Positions 34,340 to 43,222 of a stretch of 64,000 nt of DNA are shown piece after piece; the stretch's first letter is position 1, and every line of letters begins with the position of its first letter. The notes under the pieces are model-generated. The model searched no databases. It was not told where the DNA came from and was given only the letters and a program-made list of their open reading frames with translations. The stretch is from Roseibium album (GTDB taxonomy: Bacteria; Pseudomonadota; Alphaproteobacteria; Rhizobiales; Stappiaceae), in NCBI RefSeq assembly GCF_001404515.1, contig NZ_CXWE01000001.1:310001-374000 (forward strand), given 5' to 3'. Made by a program: the position numbers and the translations under genes.

Positions 34340-36259
34340 TTACGCGCGCTGCGGCGCACTCAGCCTTTCCGTGCCAAGTGCGGTGAAAACGGCTTTCATG
34401 ATGCCTTCGCAATTCAGGCCTGCTCTCGCGTACATCGTGTCCGGCTTGTCATGATCGAGATAGAGATCCGGCAAGGCCAGAGTACGCACCTTGAGACCGT
34501 TGTCGAGGAGGCCTTCTTCGGCGAGATTCGTCAGTACGTGGCTGCCGAATCCACCGACGGATCCTTCCTCGATCGTCACCAGAACTTCGTGTTCGCGCGC
34601 AAGGCGCCGGATCAGGTCCATGTCCAGCGGCTTGGCAAAGCGAGCATCGGCAACTGTCGTCGAAAGACCGGCGGCATCAAGTTCGTCGGCTGCTTCCAGA
34701 CATTCGTTCATCCGGCCACCGAAACTGAGGAGCGCCACCTTTGTGCCCTCGCGGCGGATGACGCCCTTGCCGATGTCGAGAACGCTGCCGCGCTCGGGCA
34801 TGTCGAGCCCGACACCTTCGCCGCGCGGATAGCGGAAGGAGATCGGACCTTCGTCGTAGGCAACGGCTGTTGCCACCATGTGACGCAGTTCGACTTCATC
34901 GGCAGCCGCCATCACCACAAAGCCGGGAAGGCAGGACAGGAAGGCAGTGTCGAATGCACCCGCATGCGTTGGTCCATCCGCGCCGACAAGGCCGGCACGG
35001 TCGATCGGAAAGCGCACCGGTAAACCCTGGATTGCCACATCATGGATGACCTGATCGTAGGCGCGTTGCAGGAATGTGGAGTAGATTGCCGCGAACGGTT
35101 TAAAGCCTTCGGTCGCCATGCCGGCGGCAAAGGTTACCGCATGCTGCTCTGCTATGCCGACGTCGTATGTGCGTTTGGGAAACGCTTCACCGAACAGGTT
35201 CAGTCCGGTTCCATCGGGCATGGCCGCTGTAATCGCGACGACTTTTTCGTCAGCTTCCGCTTCCTTGATCAGCGATGTCGCAAAGACGTTCGTATAGCTG
35301 GGAGCGTTCGCCTTCGGCTTGGATTGCTTGCCGGTTATGACATCGAACTTTGCGACGCCGTGATACTTGTCCCTGGCACCTTCTGCCGGGCCATAACCCT
35401 TGCCCTTCTGGGTCACGGCGTGGATGAGAATCGGACCGTGATGCGTGTCGCGTACGTTTTTGAGAACCGGCAGCAAATGCTCCAGATTGTGTCCGTCAAC
35501 GGGACCGACATAGTAGAACCCGAGTTCTTCGAACATCGTCCCACCGGTCCAGAAGCCGCGGGCATATTCTTCGGCGCGTGCAGCTTTTTCGAACACTGGT
35601 TTCGGCAGGTTCTTGACGATGTTTTTCGCCGCATCCCTCAGCGTTTGATAGGTCGGGCCGGAAACCAGCCGCGCAAGATAGGCCGACATCGCTCCGACCG
35701 GCGGGGCTATGGACATATCGTTGTCGTTGAGAATGACGATCAGGCGTGAACCGAGATGTCCGGCGTTGTTCATGGCCTCGTAGGCCATACCGGCAGACAT
35801 GGCGCCGTCACCGATCACCGCGATTACGTTGTTGTCTTCGCCCTTTAGATCGCGCCCGGCCGCCATGCCGAGACCTGCGGAAATGGATGTGGAAGAGTGC
35901 GCAGCCCCAAAGGGATCGTATTCGCTTTCGGCGCGCTTGGTGAAACCGGAAAGACCATTGCCCTGACGCAGCGTCCGGATACGATCACGCCGTTCCGTCA
36001 GGATTTTGTGAGGATAACATTGATGTCCTACATCCCAGATGATCCTGTCTTCCGGAGTGTTGAACACGTAGTGGAGCGCGACCGTCAGTTCGACCACCCC
36101 CAGACCGGCTCCTAGATGACCGCCCGTGATCGACACGGCATCGATGGTTTCCGACCGCAACTCCTCGGCAAGCTGCTGAAGGTCTGTTTCTTCGAGCGTG
36201 CGCAGGTCCTTGGGGGACCTGACCTTGTCGAGGAGAGGGGTATTGGGTTTTGAAGACAC
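34340..36259 (-). CDS. dxs: 1-deoxy-D-xylulose-5-phosphate synthase
   Basis: 639 residues, normal length. It condenses pyruvate and glyceraldehyde-3-phosphate to DXP with thiamine diphosphate, the entry to the MEP isoprenoid pathway. Signatures: [17 protein letters not shown] (about 55-71), [18 protein letters not shown] for ThDP/Mg, [15 protein letters not shown] and YPRGEGVG. The start codon is GTG. In many relatives dxs lies directly between xseB and tlyA; here an orphan LuxR gene is upstream and MFS and copper genes are downstream. Confidence 0.96.
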   Translation of the reverse strand: MSSKPNTPLLDKVRSPKDLRTLEETDLQQLAEELRSETIDAVSITGGHLGAGLGVVELTVALHYVFNTPEDRIIWDVGHQCYPHKILTERRDRIRTLRQGNGLSGFTKRAESEYDPFGAAHSSTSISAGLGMAAGRDLKGEDNNVIAVIGDGAMSAGMAYEAMNNAGHLGSRLIVILNDNDMSIAPPVGAMSAYLARLVSGPTYQTLRDAAKNIVKNLPKPVFEKAARAEEYARGFWTGGTMFEELGFYYVGPVDGHNLEHLLPVLKNVRDTHHGPILIHAVTQKGKGYGPAEGARDKYHGVAKFDVITGKQSKPKANAPSYTNVFATSLIKEAEADEKVVAITAAMPDGTGLNLFGEAFPKRTYDVGIAEQHAVTFAAGMATEGFKPFAAIYSTFLQRAYDQVIHDVAIQGLPVRFPIDRAGLVGADGPTHAGAFDTAFLSCLPGFVVMAAADEVELRHMVATAVAYDEGPISFRYPRGEGVGLDMPERGSVLDIGKGVIRREGTKVALLSFGGRMNECLEAADELDAAGLSTTVADARFAKPLDMDLIRRLAREHEVLVTIEEGSVGGFGSHVLTNLAEEGLLDNGLKVRTLALPDLYLDHDKPDTMYARAGLNCEGIMKAVFTALGTERLSAPQRA

Positions 36260-36419
36260 TCTGCTGATGGCTCCATGAATCTAAATCTGGCGGGCAGGCA
36301 TACACTAACCAATTATAGGGCGCAAATGCCTCAACAGTAATGCGCCAAAATGTTGCGTGCTCTCAACAAGAGACTTGCAGCAATTTGTAGAACAGATTTT
36401 TTCAAACCAGGTGCAGATC

Positions 36420-36572
36420 GTGTGCATTTATTGCGCTATCGCGCGATTTTGAAAATCAGTCACCCTTTTGGGTGATGCATCTGAGTCGGATCTGGCCTAA
36501 TGCATTGGTTGTGGTCGATGGGGCCACGTGCACAGTGATCAACTTGGGGTCGCACACCTGCGGCCCCTTTTT
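36420..36572 (+). ncRNA. Candidate small RNA
   Basis: Three stacked elements precede a terminator: TCACCC-TTTT-GGGTGA (36460-36475), a pair of ATGCAT copies flanking a 20-nt loop (36476 on), and GTGGTC / GGCCAC. The transcript would end at GGGGTCGCA-CACC-TGCGGCCCC-TTTTT. Both neighbouring genes run on the other strand, so this terminator belongs to no known gene. The 5' end is a guess; no confident promoter is seen. Confidence 0.4.
36546..36572 (+). terminator. Orphan rho-independent terminator
   Basis: GGGGTCGCA / TGCGGCCCC (9 bp with one G-U pair), loop CACC, then TTTTT. No plus-strand gene lies upstream for several kilobases. Confidence 0.75.
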
Positions 36573-36646
36573 GTGCCGAAATGACCGGAAATCGAACAGA
36601 TGTTCGAGCGCTTGGACGTTGTTCCGACCAGTTTGCTTTGATTAAC

Positions 36647-37897
36647 CTAGAAGTATCCCGATAGCTTGTGCACCAGCCTCGCCAGCTGAAGCTGTGTGTT
36701 GATACCGGTTTTTTCGAAAATCCGGCGCATGTGTGTTTTGGCCGTATTCCTGGTGATGCCAAGCTGCTCGACCGTGTCGGTCATCGAACCGGTCATCGTC
36801 AGATAGCGGGCCAGATGCGCTTCGGATTGGGACAGCAGATAATAGTCCTGCAAAGCGAGTTCGACAGCTTGCGGCAGTTCGGAAGGTTCGGCCATCCTGA
36901 TCAGGATCCAGGGTGCAGACCTGCATCTGTCATCTACCGGCGCGGGCGTGATCGCACCAAAGGTAATCCGGTTCAGACGCCCGCTTGGGTCTTCAATAAA
37001 GACGGCATGCTCCTGGCTTTGGCTCTCTGTCGCACTATTCGAATTGTTTTCAGCGTCGTGGAAATGTTCCTGCCCCTGTATCTCGTTCAAGAGACCTTGC
37101 AGACAGGTTTCCATTCTCCTGTTCTTGAAATCCAGTTTCTCATCCCGAAGGCTGACACCGCCGGTCGCAATCAGTTTGTCTATTCCCGATGCCGTCTGGC
37201 CGAGCACAATTCTTTCTTGCGTTGCAAGGACGGCGGGGCAGGAAGTGAATGAAAGAAGTGTTCGATGGATGCGGTTGGTGGCACGCTCCTGGTCGATCTG
37301 GAAAAAGGTGTCCAGCCCGGGAGACAGCAATGTTGCAAGCACGCTGAACGTTTTATTGGCGATTGCGACGTCAATCGACGTGATCGTGTGTTCGGGAAAG
37401 AGGCAGCCGAACAGGATCGTGGAGCTTTCAGTGCGTCTCAGAGGAGAAACCAGACCGGGTATCTCGGGCTGAATGACATGACGGTCCGGGCGATTGTCAT
37501 CGGCATCGTATTCCATCGCTCGTGCAAGGTCTTCTGATGTCTTTTCAGTCTCGCCGAGAGGCTTGCGGCCATTGAATTCGCCTTTGCCGAGCGTTGTTCT
37601 GCAAAAGGGATAATGCAGAGGGGCTTCTGTCAGCAGGAACTGCAAAGCCTTGCGGCTTCCGCCGGTTGCCGAAGTCTGCAACATTCCGTTCAGCTTGCGT
37701 GTCGAGTGATCCCCTCCGAACCGGTTGGTCGGAACATTGCTTTTCGCAAACTCCACCAGAAACGAAGTACAGTTCAGTTTTGAATCGATCAAATCCAGCA
37801 CGCTCGTCCAATCGGCCGATTGTGTGGAGCATCTCAATACTCGTAAAAGTAGATCTACTTCATCTGATTTACTAAGTGACGGCATGTTATAAAGCAT
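36647..37897 (-). CDS. Orphan LuxR-type transcriptional regulator
   Basis: 416 residues. The C-terminal LuxR HTH (about 350-412) shows LTMTGSMTDTVEQLGITRN followed by AKTHMRRIFEKTGINTQ. The N-terminal ~340 residues have no recognised sensor signature; a PAS-like fold around 295-335 (EDPSGRLNRITFGAI) is possible. No autoinducer synthase is adjacent. The start is in an AT-rich stretch with no clear ribosome-binding site (ATG 37897 or 37885). It sits between dxs and xseB, genes usually adjacent in relatives, so it may be an insertion. Confidence 0.82.
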   Translation of the reverse strand: MLYNMPSLSKSDEVDLLLRVLRCSTQSADWTSVLDLIDSKLNCTSFLVEFAKSNVPTNRFGGDHSTRKLNGMLQTSATGGSRKALQFLLTEAPLHYPFCRTTLGKGEFNGRKPLGETEKTSEDLARAMEYDADDNRPDRHVIQPEIPGLVSPLRRTESSTILFGCLFPEHTITSIDVAIANKTFSVLATLLSPGLDTFFQIDQERATNRIHRTLLSFTSCPAVLATQERIVLGQTASGIDKLIATGGVSLRDEKLDFKNRRMETCLQGLLNEIQGQEHFHDAENNSNSATESQSQEHAVFIEDPSGRLNRITFGAITPAPVDDRCRSAPWILIRMAEPSELPQAVELALQDYYLLSQSEAHLARYLTMTGSMTDTVEQLGITRNTAKTHMRRIFEKTGINTQLQLARLVHKLSGYF

Positions 37898-38359
37898 CTA
37901 CTAAATATTACATAAAGACCGCTTAAACTTGTAAATATTACTATCAATTTCTTTGAGAAATAGCAAATGAAACGCTTGAGGGAGCTTGTGACTCTTTACG
38001 CTGTCAACGGGTTGGATCGTACGAGAAGGCTTGGCTGTTTTGCCAGGATGCCTCCGGAGCGGTTACCAGTTGAAGGGACATGATCAGCACGTTAGTCGGG
38101 CATCGGGCTATGGCGTAACGGACATGTACCGAGCCATTGGATTATCGTCTCGACCTCTTGATGTGATCGGCAACAACCCTGGTAAACGATCGGCAGATCG
38201 GGACCGGTGCGAGCAGGTTTCGGTTTTGCACTCGGCAGTTCGCGGAACCGGATGGCAACAAACGGGTGGAATAAGGAATTCTGTCTGAATTTAGTTTTTT
38301 GGAAAAACCACGCACCGACAGGCTCCGCCCGTCATTCGCCGTCGTCGGACCAGCTTGGC
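37898..38359. other. Gene-free region between LuxR gene and xseB
   Basis: 462 bp. The first ~80 bp are very AT-rich and fit the LuxR promoter. The rest is GC-rich with short open frames on the plus strand but no start with ribosome-binding site and no family signal. A weak dyad AATTC-N5-GAATT lies near 38278. I see no RNA gene. Confidence 0.45.
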
Positions 38360-38608
38360 TTACTGGGCGTCCAATTCGGTGGATCCATTGGCTTCGCCGT
38401 TCTGGCCAAGCTGGATTTTTTCCACTTTTGCCTCCGCAGATTTCAATAGCGTATCGCAGTGCTTGCGCAAGGCATCACCGCGTTCATACATCTCGATGCT
38501 GCGTTCCAGGGCGACGTTGCCTTGCTCGAGTTCCCGCACGATCGTTTCCAACTGCTTGAGTGCGTCCTCAAAAGAGAGTTTGGAAATGTCGCCTGCAGCG
38601 TCGCTCAT
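38360..38608 (-). CDS. xseB: Exodeoxyribonuclease VII small subunit
   Basis: 82 residues from ATG 38608 (AAGGA ahead). The family core is clear: [20 protein letters not shown] and [20 protein letters not shown], a helical hairpin. With the large subunit XseA (not in this window) it forms the nuclease that degrades single-stranded DNA. It is 120 bp downstream of the HDAC-like gene on the same strand, an arrangement common in Hyphomicrobiales. Confidence 0.93.
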   Translation of the reverse strand: MSDAAGDISKLSFEDALKQLETIVRELEQGNVALERSIEMYERGDALRKHCDTLLKSAEAKVEKIQLGQNGEANGSTELDAQ

Positions 38609-38728
38609 TGGTGCGGTCCTTGTCTGAAGCATGAGTTCATCTGGAAACTTGCGGGCTTGAGCGTGCAGGTCAAGCCGTGAAGTGTCAGATAGACAGGATC
38701 ATCCCCGTCGTTTTTCAATTCGGAGAGG

Positions 38729-39658
38729 TCAGCCGGTCATGAGAGTCATGACGTGCGCCGCCGTCGACCGGGCGAGTCCCTCCAGATCGTAGCCGCCTTC
38801 CAGAACAGAAATCAGGTGTCCATCACTATGTTTGTCGGCGACATCCATCAATACGCGGGTCGCCCAGGCGAAATCGGCCTCGACTAGGTTGAGCCCCCCC
38901 AGGGGGTCGCGGGCGTGTGCATCGAAACCTGCGGAAATGATCACGAATTCCGGAGCAAAATCATCGAGCCGGGGAAGGATCGCGACCTCGAATGCTTCCT
39001 TGAAGGCGAGGCCATCCTCACCGGGGGCAAGCGGAACGTTCACAATGGTGTTCGCATCACCGGTTTCAGACGCAGCGCCGGAGCCTGGATAGAGCGGCAT
39101 CTGATGCGTGGAACAGTACATCACGCTGGAGTCGTTCCAAAAAATATCCTGTGTGCCATTGCCGTGATGGACGTCAAAATCAATGATCGCCACTCGGCCG
39201 ACACCGTGCTTCTCCTGAGCGTATCTGGCGGCAACGGCAACGTTGTTGAAAAAGCAGAAGCCCATCGCCCGTTCTTTTTCCGCATGGTGGCCCGGCGGGC
39301 GGGAAGCGGAAAAGGCGTTGTCGACCTTCTTCGTCAACACTTCGTCGACAGCACGGCAGGCACCGCCCGCCCCCCTGAGAGCCGCTTCCCATGTGCCAGG
39401 AGACATTGTCGTGTCCGCATCAACTCGCGCCACACCTTCGTCCGGGGCCAGTCGGTGGAGCTGGTCCACGTAACTCATGGGATGCGCGCGCGCGATATCC
39501 TCCAGTGCACCCACCGGGGCAAGGTCGCGTTCGACGGATTGGAACTTTTCATGTTCCAGGATCCTGTCTATCGCCCGAATCCTGTCCGGCCTTTCAGGAT
39601 GCCCGAGCGGGGTCAGATGGTCGAGATAGCAGGAATGATGCAAGAGAAGCGTGGACAA
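38729..39658 (-). CDS. Histone-deacetylase-family amidohydrolase
   Basis: 309 residues of the class II HDAC / acetoin-utilisation-like fold. The zinc and charge-relay motifs are present: RPPGHHAEKERAMGFCFFNN (about 118-137), IDFDVHHGNGTQ (about 161-172), and a late Asp/Gly-rich segment with SAGFDAHARDPLGG. Bacterial members deacetylate small molecules such as acetylpolyamines. The start is a TTG with GGAAA ahead. Its gene neighbour xseB follows. Confidence 0.9.
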   Translation of the reverse strand: MSTLLLHHSCYLDHLTPLGHPERPDRIRAIDRILEHEKFQSVERDLAPVGALEDIARAHPMSYVDQLHRLAPDEGVARVDADTTMSPGTWEAALRGAGGACRAVDEVLTKKVDNAFSASRPPGHHAEKERAMGFCFFNNVAVAARYAQEKHGVGRVAIIDFDVHHGNGTQDIFWNDSSVMYCSTHQMPLYPGSGAASETGDANTIVNVPLAPGEDGLAFKEAFEVAILPRLDDFAPEFVIISAGFDAHARDPLGGLNLVEADFAWATRVLMDVADKHSDGHLISVLEGGYDLEGLARSTAAHVMTLMTG

Positions 39659-40216
39659 GGCGGCGTTTCCGAAAAGTTTTGTTTTTTGAGCAACAGGGGA
39701 GCATCTGAGCCGCCGGTGGCGGGCCTGTCAATTGATGATAGGTCTTAAGAAGAGCGACAAATGCGTGATTGCAGCGGGTGAGCGGCTCAAAAAGAAGGCC
39801 GGCTCTTTGGCCGGCCGTTTAAAGGTGCGAGCACCGCAATGCCCGAGGGGAGGTCCGCTGCATCTCAATTCTGACAACAAGACTAAGTGATTCTCGTAAC
39901 GTAAAGCGAGCTTTTTACCGTAACTCAGCCTATGCAACTTGTTGATAAGTCTGGAAGCAGACCTTTGCACTCACTGTTCCTTGTATGAATTGCCAAGATT
40001 TTAAATGCGAGTGAACTTGATTTTTGTTTATCTGTTATATTGGAAGCTTGCCTTGGTGCTGTGATAACTTTAGGCGGACGTGGTTCAACTGACAAAACAA
40101 GTGTCTATCGTGAAACGCTGAAATATATGCTGTTTTCGATTGCAGCTGAAAATTGCATCAACGAGGTAGGGACAACACAACACCTGTCGCAGACGCGCGT
40201 GGCCAGCCCCATTCCG
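39659..40216. other. Gene-free region between HDAC-like gene and tsaC, with orphan terminator
   Basis: 558 bp, AT-rich from 39880 to 40180. There is no convincing protein gene. A strong minus-strand terminator lies at 39789-39816, about 400 bp past the tsaC stop. On the minus strand, 25-35 bases before it, GGACCTCCCCTCGGG holds an anti-Shine-Dalgarno-like CCTCCCC, and a 14-codon frame (ATG at about 39862) covers it. Confidence 0.45.
39789..39816 (-). terminator. Rho-independent terminator, parent transcript unclear
   Basis: GGCCGGC / GCCGGCC (7 bp, 6-nt loop) followed on the minus strand by TTCTTTTT. It is too far from the tsaC stop to be an obvious tsaC terminator and lies 130 bp upstream of the HDAC-like start, so it ends a small RNA or attenuates the HDAC/xseB transcript. 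Confidence 0.75.
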
Positions 40217-41209
40217 TCAACGAGGTGCGGCTGCTCGTTGCAAACGGTCGTTGATTGCTTCACCCAACCCAAAGCTGGGGATAAACTGTACCCGAATGGT
40301 ATTCGTACCGCTGGCGTCGAGGGTCCGCATCCCCCGAAAGAGGTTGGCTGCTGCCTCTGCAAAGTCCCCTCTCGGGCTGAGGTTGAATTCCGCATAAGCC
40401 TGATCCGCGCCGGGCACCCTGTCGGGTCCGAAGGACAGCAAGGCGTCTGATGGTACCGCTTCGCAAGCATTCAAGGACATTTTTGCGTTCGGCGCATAGT
40501 GTGACAGGAGCATGCCGGGTGCCTCTGGCGCATCTGGTTGCACATTTGTGGGTGCACCTTGAAGGCTTGAACCAAGGACGCCTTGCAGGTCTTCACGCGT
40601 TGTCCCACCCGGCCGTAACAGTCTGGGCGTACCGTCTGTGAGCCCGACAATCGTGGATTCGATCCCGATGGAACACGGCCCTGCATCAATAATGAAGCTG
40701 AGACAGGGTTCGAGGTCGGCAATCACGTCGTCAGCCCGTGTCGGACTGATTTTTCCCGAGCGGTTTGCACTGGGCGCTGCAAGGGGACAGCCCGTCTTTT
40801 CCGACAGGAACCGCATGACTGGCCCCTCCGGAACGCGCAAGGCAACTGTCGACAGACCTGCTGTTGCGAGGTCGGAAATGGTCGAAGTCTTCTTTTTCGG
40901 GACGACAAGGGTCAAGGGTCCCGGCCAGAAGGCCTTGGCGAGGTCCAGCGCCGGGCTGTCAAACTCTCCATGCCGTTGTGCATCGGCAAGCGAAGCGACG
41001 TGCGATATCAGCGGATTGAATTGCGGCCTGCCCTTGGCTGCAAAAATCTTCGCACATGCTTCTCCGTTGGTGGCATCAGCCGTCAGTCCGTAGACCGTTT
41101 CAGTTGGCACCGCCACCAGTTCACCGTTTGTAATCGCCGAGCAAACGGCAGAGGCTTCGAGAGCGTTCCGCCAGTCCGGTCTGTTCAAATCGAGGGTCCA
41201 GCGTTGCAT
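40217..41209 (-). CDS. tsaC: L-threonylcarbamoyladenylate synthase, Sua5 type
   Basis: 330 residues. The YrdC domain (about 18-195) shows VAVPTETVYGLTADATN, KGRPQFNPLISHV and LAAPSANRSGKISPT. A Sua5 C-terminal domain follows (LLSHYAPNAK and beyond), making this the long Sua5-like form. It makes TC-AMP for the t6A37 modification of ANN-decoding tRNAs. The start at ATG 41209 fits the family N-terminus. It is divergent from the acyl-CoA dehydrogenase gene. Confidence 0.93.
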   Translation of the reverse strand: MQRWTLDLNRPDWRNALEASAVCSAITNGELVAVPTETVYGLTADATNGEACAKIFAAKGRPQFNPLISHVASLADAQRHGEFDSPALDLAKAFWPGPLTLVVPKKKTSTISDLATAGLSTVALRVPEGPVMRFLSEKTGCPLAAPSANRSGKISPTRADDVIADLEPCLSFIIDAGPCSIGIESTIVGLTDGTPRLLRPGGTTREDLQGVLGSSLQGAPTNVQPDAPEAPGMLLSHYAPNAKMSLNACEAVPSDALLSFGPDRVPGADQAYAEFNLSPRGDFAEAAANLFRGMRTLDASGTNTIRVQFIPSFGLGEAINDRLQRAAAPR

Positions 41210-41278
41210 GTCCTGATCTCTGCGGCTTCCGGCATTGTGTATTAAACAAAAAGACAATGACATGCCGTTGCGGTACGG

Positions 41279-41296
41279 GTTGACGTTAACGTCAAC
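41279..41296. promoter_or_regulatory. Perfect 18-bp palindromic operator
   Basis: GTTGACGTTAACGTCAAC, without a spacer, lies 122 bp before the acyl-CoA dehydrogenase start and 69 bp before the divergent tsaC start. The ACGT-NN-ACGT core recalls sites of MerR-type regulators (LiuR) of acyl-CoA and branched-chain amino-acid catabolism. The regulator gene is not in the window. Confidence 0.65.
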
Positions 41297-41418
41297 TGGT
41301 CTATTGTCCTGTCAAATACCTGTCTCATGCGCCTTTTGCGGACAAGTACCGCCTCCGTCAAGCTTGGGATGGCGAAAACCGACAATTGCCGAAAACGGCC
41401 GGTCTTGGGAGGACCTGA

Positions 41419-43200
41419 ATGTATCGCGCTCCAGTTGACGAGATCGCCTTCACGCTGAAACATGTCTGCGGCCTTGGCGACCTGCAGCAAAATACGCGTT
41501 ACGCTGAACTGGGAGATGATCTTGTCGACGCAATTGTCGCGGAAGCAGGCAGGTTTGCCGCCGAAGAAATTGCACCGCTGAACGCGGTTGCTGACAAGCA
41601 CGGTACACCGCTTCAAGACGGGAAAGTAACCACACCACCGGGATGGCGCGAAGCTTATCATGCATGGATTGACGGTGGCTGGAATGGTTTGTCGGCGGAT
41701 CCGGAATCTGGCGGGCAGGGGCTTCCCCAAATGCTTTCGGCAGCTGCGCTTGAGATGTGGAACTCGGGGTCCATGTCATTCGCGATCGGCCCGACGCTGA
41801 CCATCGGCGCGGTGGAGGCCATGGAAAAACATGCCTCGGATGAATTGAAGGCAAAATATCTGGCCAGGCTGGTGAGCGGTGAATGGATGGGGACCATGAA
41901 CCTGACCGAGCCTCAGGCCGGTTCGGATCTCAATGCGTTGCGAGCCCGCGCAGAGCGGAATGATGACGGAACATACCGCATCTTTGGCCAGAAGATCTTC
42001 ATCACCTACGGAGATCACGACCTGACCGACAACATCATTCACATGGTACTTGCACGCTTGCCGGACGCGCCCGCCGGGACCAGGGGGATTTCCTTGTTTC
42101 TGGTGCCGAAGTTCCTGGTCGGCGACGACGGTGCTCTTGGGGCTCGGAACGATGTCCGCGTGGCCGGTGTTGAACACAAGATGGGGATCCACGGGTCGCC
42201 CACCTGCACCATGATTTACGGCGACGACGGCGGCGCGACAGGCTGGCTGATCGGTGAGGAGAACCGAGGCCTTGCCTGCATGTTCACGATGATGAACAAC
42301 GCGCGCCTTGCGGTCGGCATCCAGGGGTTGGGTGTTGCCGAACGGGCATATCAGCATGCGCTGAACTATGCCGTTGAGCGCAAGCAGGGCAGGGCGCCAG
42401 GCGACAAGGGCGAAGGCATGAGCCCGATCGCGCGCCATCCCGATATCAAACGCATGCTGCTGACAATGAAATCCAAGACCCAGGTTGCCCGCGCGATTTG
42501 TTACGCCTGCGCGCATGCCATCGACATGACCAGTATCGCGGACGACGACGAGGGACGAACATTCTGGAACGAACGTGCTGGTCTTCTGACACCGATAGCC
42601 AAGGCTCTCTCAACAGACTTCGGCGTTGAAGTGGCGTCACTCGGCGTCCAGATTCACGGCGGTATGGGTTACATCGAGGAAACCGGTGCCGCGCAGCACC
42701 TGCGCGATGCCCGCATTGCACCAATCTATGAGGGGACGAACGGCATTCAGTCGATCGACCTCGTTATGCGTAAACTGCCACAATCGGGTGGCACTCAGAT
42801 CAACGGTTTCATCGCAGAACTCAAGGCGATCGCAGATGAGGTTGCGGCATCAAATCGCCCAGAATTCGGTGCGACCGCAGACCGGCTGAACGCAAGCATT
42901 CGAGATCTTGAAGAGGCCACCGAATTCATGCTTTCAGCTCAGGCCGAAGGCCGGATTGCGGACGCACTTTCCGGTGCGACGCCGTATCTGCGTGTCGCGG
43001 GCCTTTCACTGGGCGGCGCACTGCTGGCCAAGGGGGCGCTGCGATCCGTGTCGGAGCCGGCCGCGCGTTTGGCGGAACGGACGCTCCTGGCCCGGAGTTT
43101 CTGTGAAACGGTGCTCGGCGAAACGGCAGGCCTGAAGTCGGATATCGTTTTGTCGGCCGAAGCCATTCAGGCCTTTGACGCCGAAGCCCTTGCGTCCTGA
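41419..43200 (+). CDS. Acyl-CoA dehydrogenase, DmdC/AcdA-like long form
   Basis: 593 residues: N-terminal, middle and C-terminal acyl-CoA dehydrogenase domains plus the extra C-terminal domain of the DmdC-like branch. Seen motifs are MNLTEPQAGSDLNALRARA (about 156-174), GEENRGLACMFTMMNNARL and HGGMGYIEETGAAQHLRDAR, with the catalytic Glu in YEGTNGIQ. It oxidises an acyl-CoA using FAD. Relatives act on 3-methylmercaptopropionyl-CoA (DMSP breakdown) or short fatty acyl-CoAs; the sequence alone does not choose. Head of an acd-ech-SDR cluster. Confidence 0.92.
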   Translation: MYRAPVDEIAFTLKHVCGLGDLQQNTRYAELGDDLVDAIVAEAGRFAAEEIAPLNAVADKHGTPLQDGKVTTPPGWREAYHAWIDGGWNGLSADPESGGQGLPQMLSAAALEMWNSGSMSFAIGPTLTIGAVEAMEKHASDELKAKYLARLVSGEWMGTMNLTEPQAGSDLNALRARAERNDDGTYRIFGQKIFITYGDHDLTDNIIHMVLARLPDAPAGTRGISLFLVPKFLVGDDGALGARNDVRVAGVEHKMGIHGSPTCTMIYGDDGGATGWLIGEENRGLACMFTMMNNARLAVGIQGLGVAERAYQHALNYAVERKQGRAPGDKGEGMSPIARHPDIKRMLLTMKSKTQVARAICYACAHAIDMTSIADDDEGRTFWNERAGLLTPIAKALSTDFGVEVASLGVQIHGGMGYIEETGAAQHLRDARIAPIYEGTNGIQSIDLVMRKLPQSGGTQINGFIAELKAIADEVAASNRPEFGATADRLNASIRDLEEATEFMLSAQAEGRIADALSGATPYLRVAGLSLGGALLAKGALRSVSEPAARLAERTLLARSFCETVLGETAGLKSDIVLSAEAIQAFDAEALAS

Positions 43201-43222
43201 ACAGCCTGATCGGAGTATTGGA

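Larger units (their letters stand above)
36260..36646. other. Intergenic region between dxs and LuxR gene, with a candidate plus-strand RNA
   Basis: 387 bp without a protein gene. The dxs promoter should lie near 36280-36350. From about 36420 several hairpins follow one another on the plus strand and end at a strong intrinsic terminator (36546-36572), listed separately. Confidence 0.5.

Noticed and set aside
39728..39970. 80-codon minus-strand frame upstream of the HDAC-like gene
   Set aside because: It runs through the strong terminator stem, has no ribosome-binding site and no family pattern.
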